DNA of 64,000 nt from positions 25,813,681-25,877,680 of the forward strand of contig NC_088786.1 of the NCBI RefSeq assembly GCF_949628265.1, given 5' to 3'. A model generated the notes under the pieces. The model was not told the DNA's origin. It ran no database searches and saw only the letters and a list, made by a program, of their open reading frames with translations. Each line of letters begins with the position of its first letter. The first letter of the stretch is position 1. Source of the DNA: Cloeon dipterum (taxonomy: Eukaryota > Arthropoda > Insecta > Ephemeroptera > Baetidae). A program made the position numbers and the translations under genes. This document shows positions 61,597 to 64,000 of this stretch, piece after piece.

Positions 61597-64000
61597 TGTG
61601 CCCCTCTTAATTGGCGGAAACCGAAAGGCATTAAATAGGCACCGAAATACACACACACTCGCCGGTCTCATCATTTTGAAACTCAAATTATGACGAGAGC
61701 GTGTGCGTTTTACGCTCTCTCGTGTGTTATTAAATTGGCCTCCTATGAAGTTTCCACACCGAAAGTGTGTTTATACTGTTTATTCGTCCCAGCAGTCTGC
61801 GGCCGAGAGTTTGATCAACGCGATTCAAGTATATGTATCGGTCGTTAGAGAGTTTGTTTCGGGACCGAGCTCGCTTATCTTTTGCATCGATCAAGTTTGC
61901 TTGAGACCACCAGAGAAATTCTGCAAAAAGCAAGCAGCCCGGCGATTTAAGTGTTAATTATGCCTTAATGAGGCCAGTAAGTATTTTCTTTGCGCGAAAT
62001 TAATGTGGCAATTTGGTCCACCACGCTGCGCTGCGGAGGCGAGTTTTAATTAAGCGTCTTCGCGCAGTCGTGCACACAAAAAAAATTGAAGCTGACTTTA
62101 CTTAATTGAAGGCGAGCCGTCCGAAAAACAGCTTCTTGCCTCTCAATCCCCACATAATCGATCAGATTAATCTAATCAGATTAATTAAAAATAAAGAGGG
62201 CCTTGTTGTTGGTGCGGCGATGAAATTCCGTCGGCTTTTTAATTTCGGGCTCGGACAAGCATGTTTTATTCATCGGCGAGGCGACGACGACGGTGTCCCC
62301 GCGCAGACGAGCGGCCAAATAAATTTCTTTTAAACGAGCCAGTGGCGTGCACACATTATGTAAGAGGGACCACCGGCTCGATTGAGATAAATAATATCAC
62401 TTCAAAGCAGCAAGCAGCCAATTTGTTGGAGCACACGGCGCGCGTATTAATTCGACCCTCGGCGTGCTGATGGTCTAAATTTGTCAAAACCATTTTTCAA
62501 GGGAGAGGGTGTTGGGATAAATCTCGCGCGACACGTATTTTTGAAAAGCGTCCAAGAAGGCGCCTGCCTCTCGCTCGCTCGTTCGTTCGCCCTGTGCTGA
62601 CGATTTTTTGCCGGCGCGCTGAATGAGTCGGCCAGTGTGGCCCACGCCGTTTTTTCCGCTCCCGTTTAGAAGGCGCAGGGCGGAATGAGCCCACACAAAG
62701 AGATGAGCACACTTCAATAACTACTCACCAAACCATTCATCTATTTACATGCATAAAGGAGCATTATTTTTAGAGCTCATCCTGCGTTCTCCTGTGTAGT
62801 CGGTTTGGACGGACGCTTCAGCAGCCAGTCGGACGAATGCATGCACACACACACGCCAGTTAAGCTGCCAGCAGCTCCTCTCTTGTCGTCGCCTCCCCAC
62901 AAAAGTGGATTGGTTTGCGTCGCTCTTCAAAAGAAATTTCGAAGCGGAAAGAGTCCGAGATGGAAGGAACGCCTGCTAACGAGCAAACGTTTTCGTTGGC
63001 GTCATTAAGCTGATCAGGAAGTCAAGCTGTGACCGTCAAATGTCCAACCCGAATAAATTAATTTAGCCCGAACGTCTGTTTTCCGACTTTTGCCTATCGA
63101 CGTATTACTCTGCGCTCGGACGCCACGATTAGGACTCATGCATTAAAAATGGTGCGTCCACCGCGACCGACGCATTAGCCCCGGCCACGTAATTACAATT
63201 TCAATTAGCAGCGGTGGCGGCAGCGGCGGTGGCGGCACAGCTTTTGCATCAACGATTTGCGCGTGTTGAATTCGAAAGCATTAACGATCGACCCCGCAAC
63301 ACCAGATAGACGAGCATTTCAAAATACACACTCGCTCACTTCATTTACGGCGATATGAGGAACGTGAGCAGAAATTGAGTGGGCTGCGGGAATTTGCAGA
63401 AAACCACCTGATGGGTGCGATAATTAACGTCGAAACGAGCCTCCGCAAGCGAGCAGACAAATTAAGCAGAGACTTTTTTGATGGCTTATTTTCAAGCACT
63501 TCTGAGAATTTTGAGAATGACTTTTCGCCGAAGGACCTTAACACACAGCCGCCTTTGAAACGGCTATTACACTTTCGAGTATGGCTCCGGCAGCGTCGAG
63601 GAGAGAGCAGGAATAAATTTGCACGCAAGTATGGCCAGGTCGCGTAATTTCGACGATCGGCACATTCGTCGCGGTGCTTTAGAGGAATGCGCTCAATTTA
63701 AACTGCAAAAAGTGTATTGATCTGACAAAGTGAGTTAGCGGCGATGGCGAGTCCAATAATCGATATCGCCCGGCAGTTTCTCTGCTTGAGCCACGCCAGA
63801 GTGTGCCGTGCAGCTACGATGATATTGTAATAAAATGAAATAGAGCGACGATTTGCCATCAGCCGGGTGGAAATAAATGGGCCACACAGTGCGGTGGATC
63901 TCCCTGGTTCTCTCGGCGTCGTCGTCGCTGCAGCGCAGCCTCGCCGTCTCGTTACATATCGGTTTCCGATTATTGCTGCTCAGTCGCCTCAAACGCTGGA

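Larger units (their letters stand above)
36979..64000 (+). other. Gene-poor region, probably the intron after homeodomain Q44, running off the window
   Basis: 27 kb follow the donor GTAGGA at 36979. I looked for the continuation VKIWFQNRR on the plus strand and did not find it. The DNA is rich in TAATTA-type words, CpG-rich patches, GA/CT tracts and trinucleotide runs. Only two minus-strand open frames (38,744-38,818 and 55,799-56,011) are worth noting and are listed separately. Frames of 130-150 codons at 39.3, 40.4, 51.6 and 59.3 kb lack motifs and overlap open frames on other strands, as expected in GC-richer noncoding DNA. No RNA gene was recognised. Confidence 0.5.

Noticed and set aside
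36979..64000. Possible exon encoding the remaining homeodomain helix 3 (VKIWFQNRR)
   Set aside because: Read for on the plus strand and not found; the exon is presumed to lie beyond the right end.
1..64000. CRISPR arrays, bacterial operons, prophage or viral genes
   Set aside because: No spaced direct repeats of CRISPR type and no prokaryotic or viral gene; introns and gene content are those of an animal nuclear genome.

Overview
The window looks like nuclear DNA of an arthropod, most likely an insect. The visible proteins are all animal housekeeping or developmental factors. Introns in the first 10 kb are mostly 52-97 bp with GT-AG ends. No bacterial, organellar or viral gene was seen. The species cannot be named from the sequence.

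Layout. (1) 1-9.7 kb is a compact block of five housekeeping genes. In order these are the 3' end of ANAPC2 (+), a ZDHHC24-type palmitoyltransferase (+), a SAPCD2-like Suppressor-APC-domain protein (-, seven coding exons), a 59-residue SMIM30-like micropeptide (-), and the spliceosomal protein MFAP1 (+, seven coding exons). ZDHHC24-like and SAPCD2-like converge. The SMIM30-like gene and MFAP1 diverge from a shared ~0.8 kb interval. (2) From 9.7 kb to the end there is a large gene-poor territory. It holds two coding exons of one NK-class homeobox gene, best matched to the NK7.1 family, at 26,515-26,990 and 36,683-36,978. The second exon stops exactly at homeodomain position 44 (Q44|V45). The rest of the homeodomain, including the DNA-recognition helix, was not found in the remaining 27 kb, so that intron probably runs past the window. 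The surrounding DNA has AT-rich stretches with many TAATTA-type words, GC/CpG-rich islands and several long GA/CT tracts. This is typical of the regulatory landscape of a developmental transcription factor.

The least expected structure is a pair of diverged ~142 bp foldback elements at 6,239-6,381 and 24,905-25,046. They share terminal inverted repeats and an interior, and look like an uncharacterised non-autonomous MITE family. Other leads are three minus-strand exon-like or ORF fragments inside the homeobox territory (about 33.0, 38.8 and 55.9 kb), a perfect 12-bp-stem hairpin at 43.03 kb, a 14-bp inverted repeat at 41.2 kb and a candidate first exon/promoter of the homeobox gene at about 24.2-24.6 kb. 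I saw no tRNA, rRNA, CRISPR array, autonomous transposon or convincing novel multi-gene system. Family names rest on recalled protein families; no database search was run.
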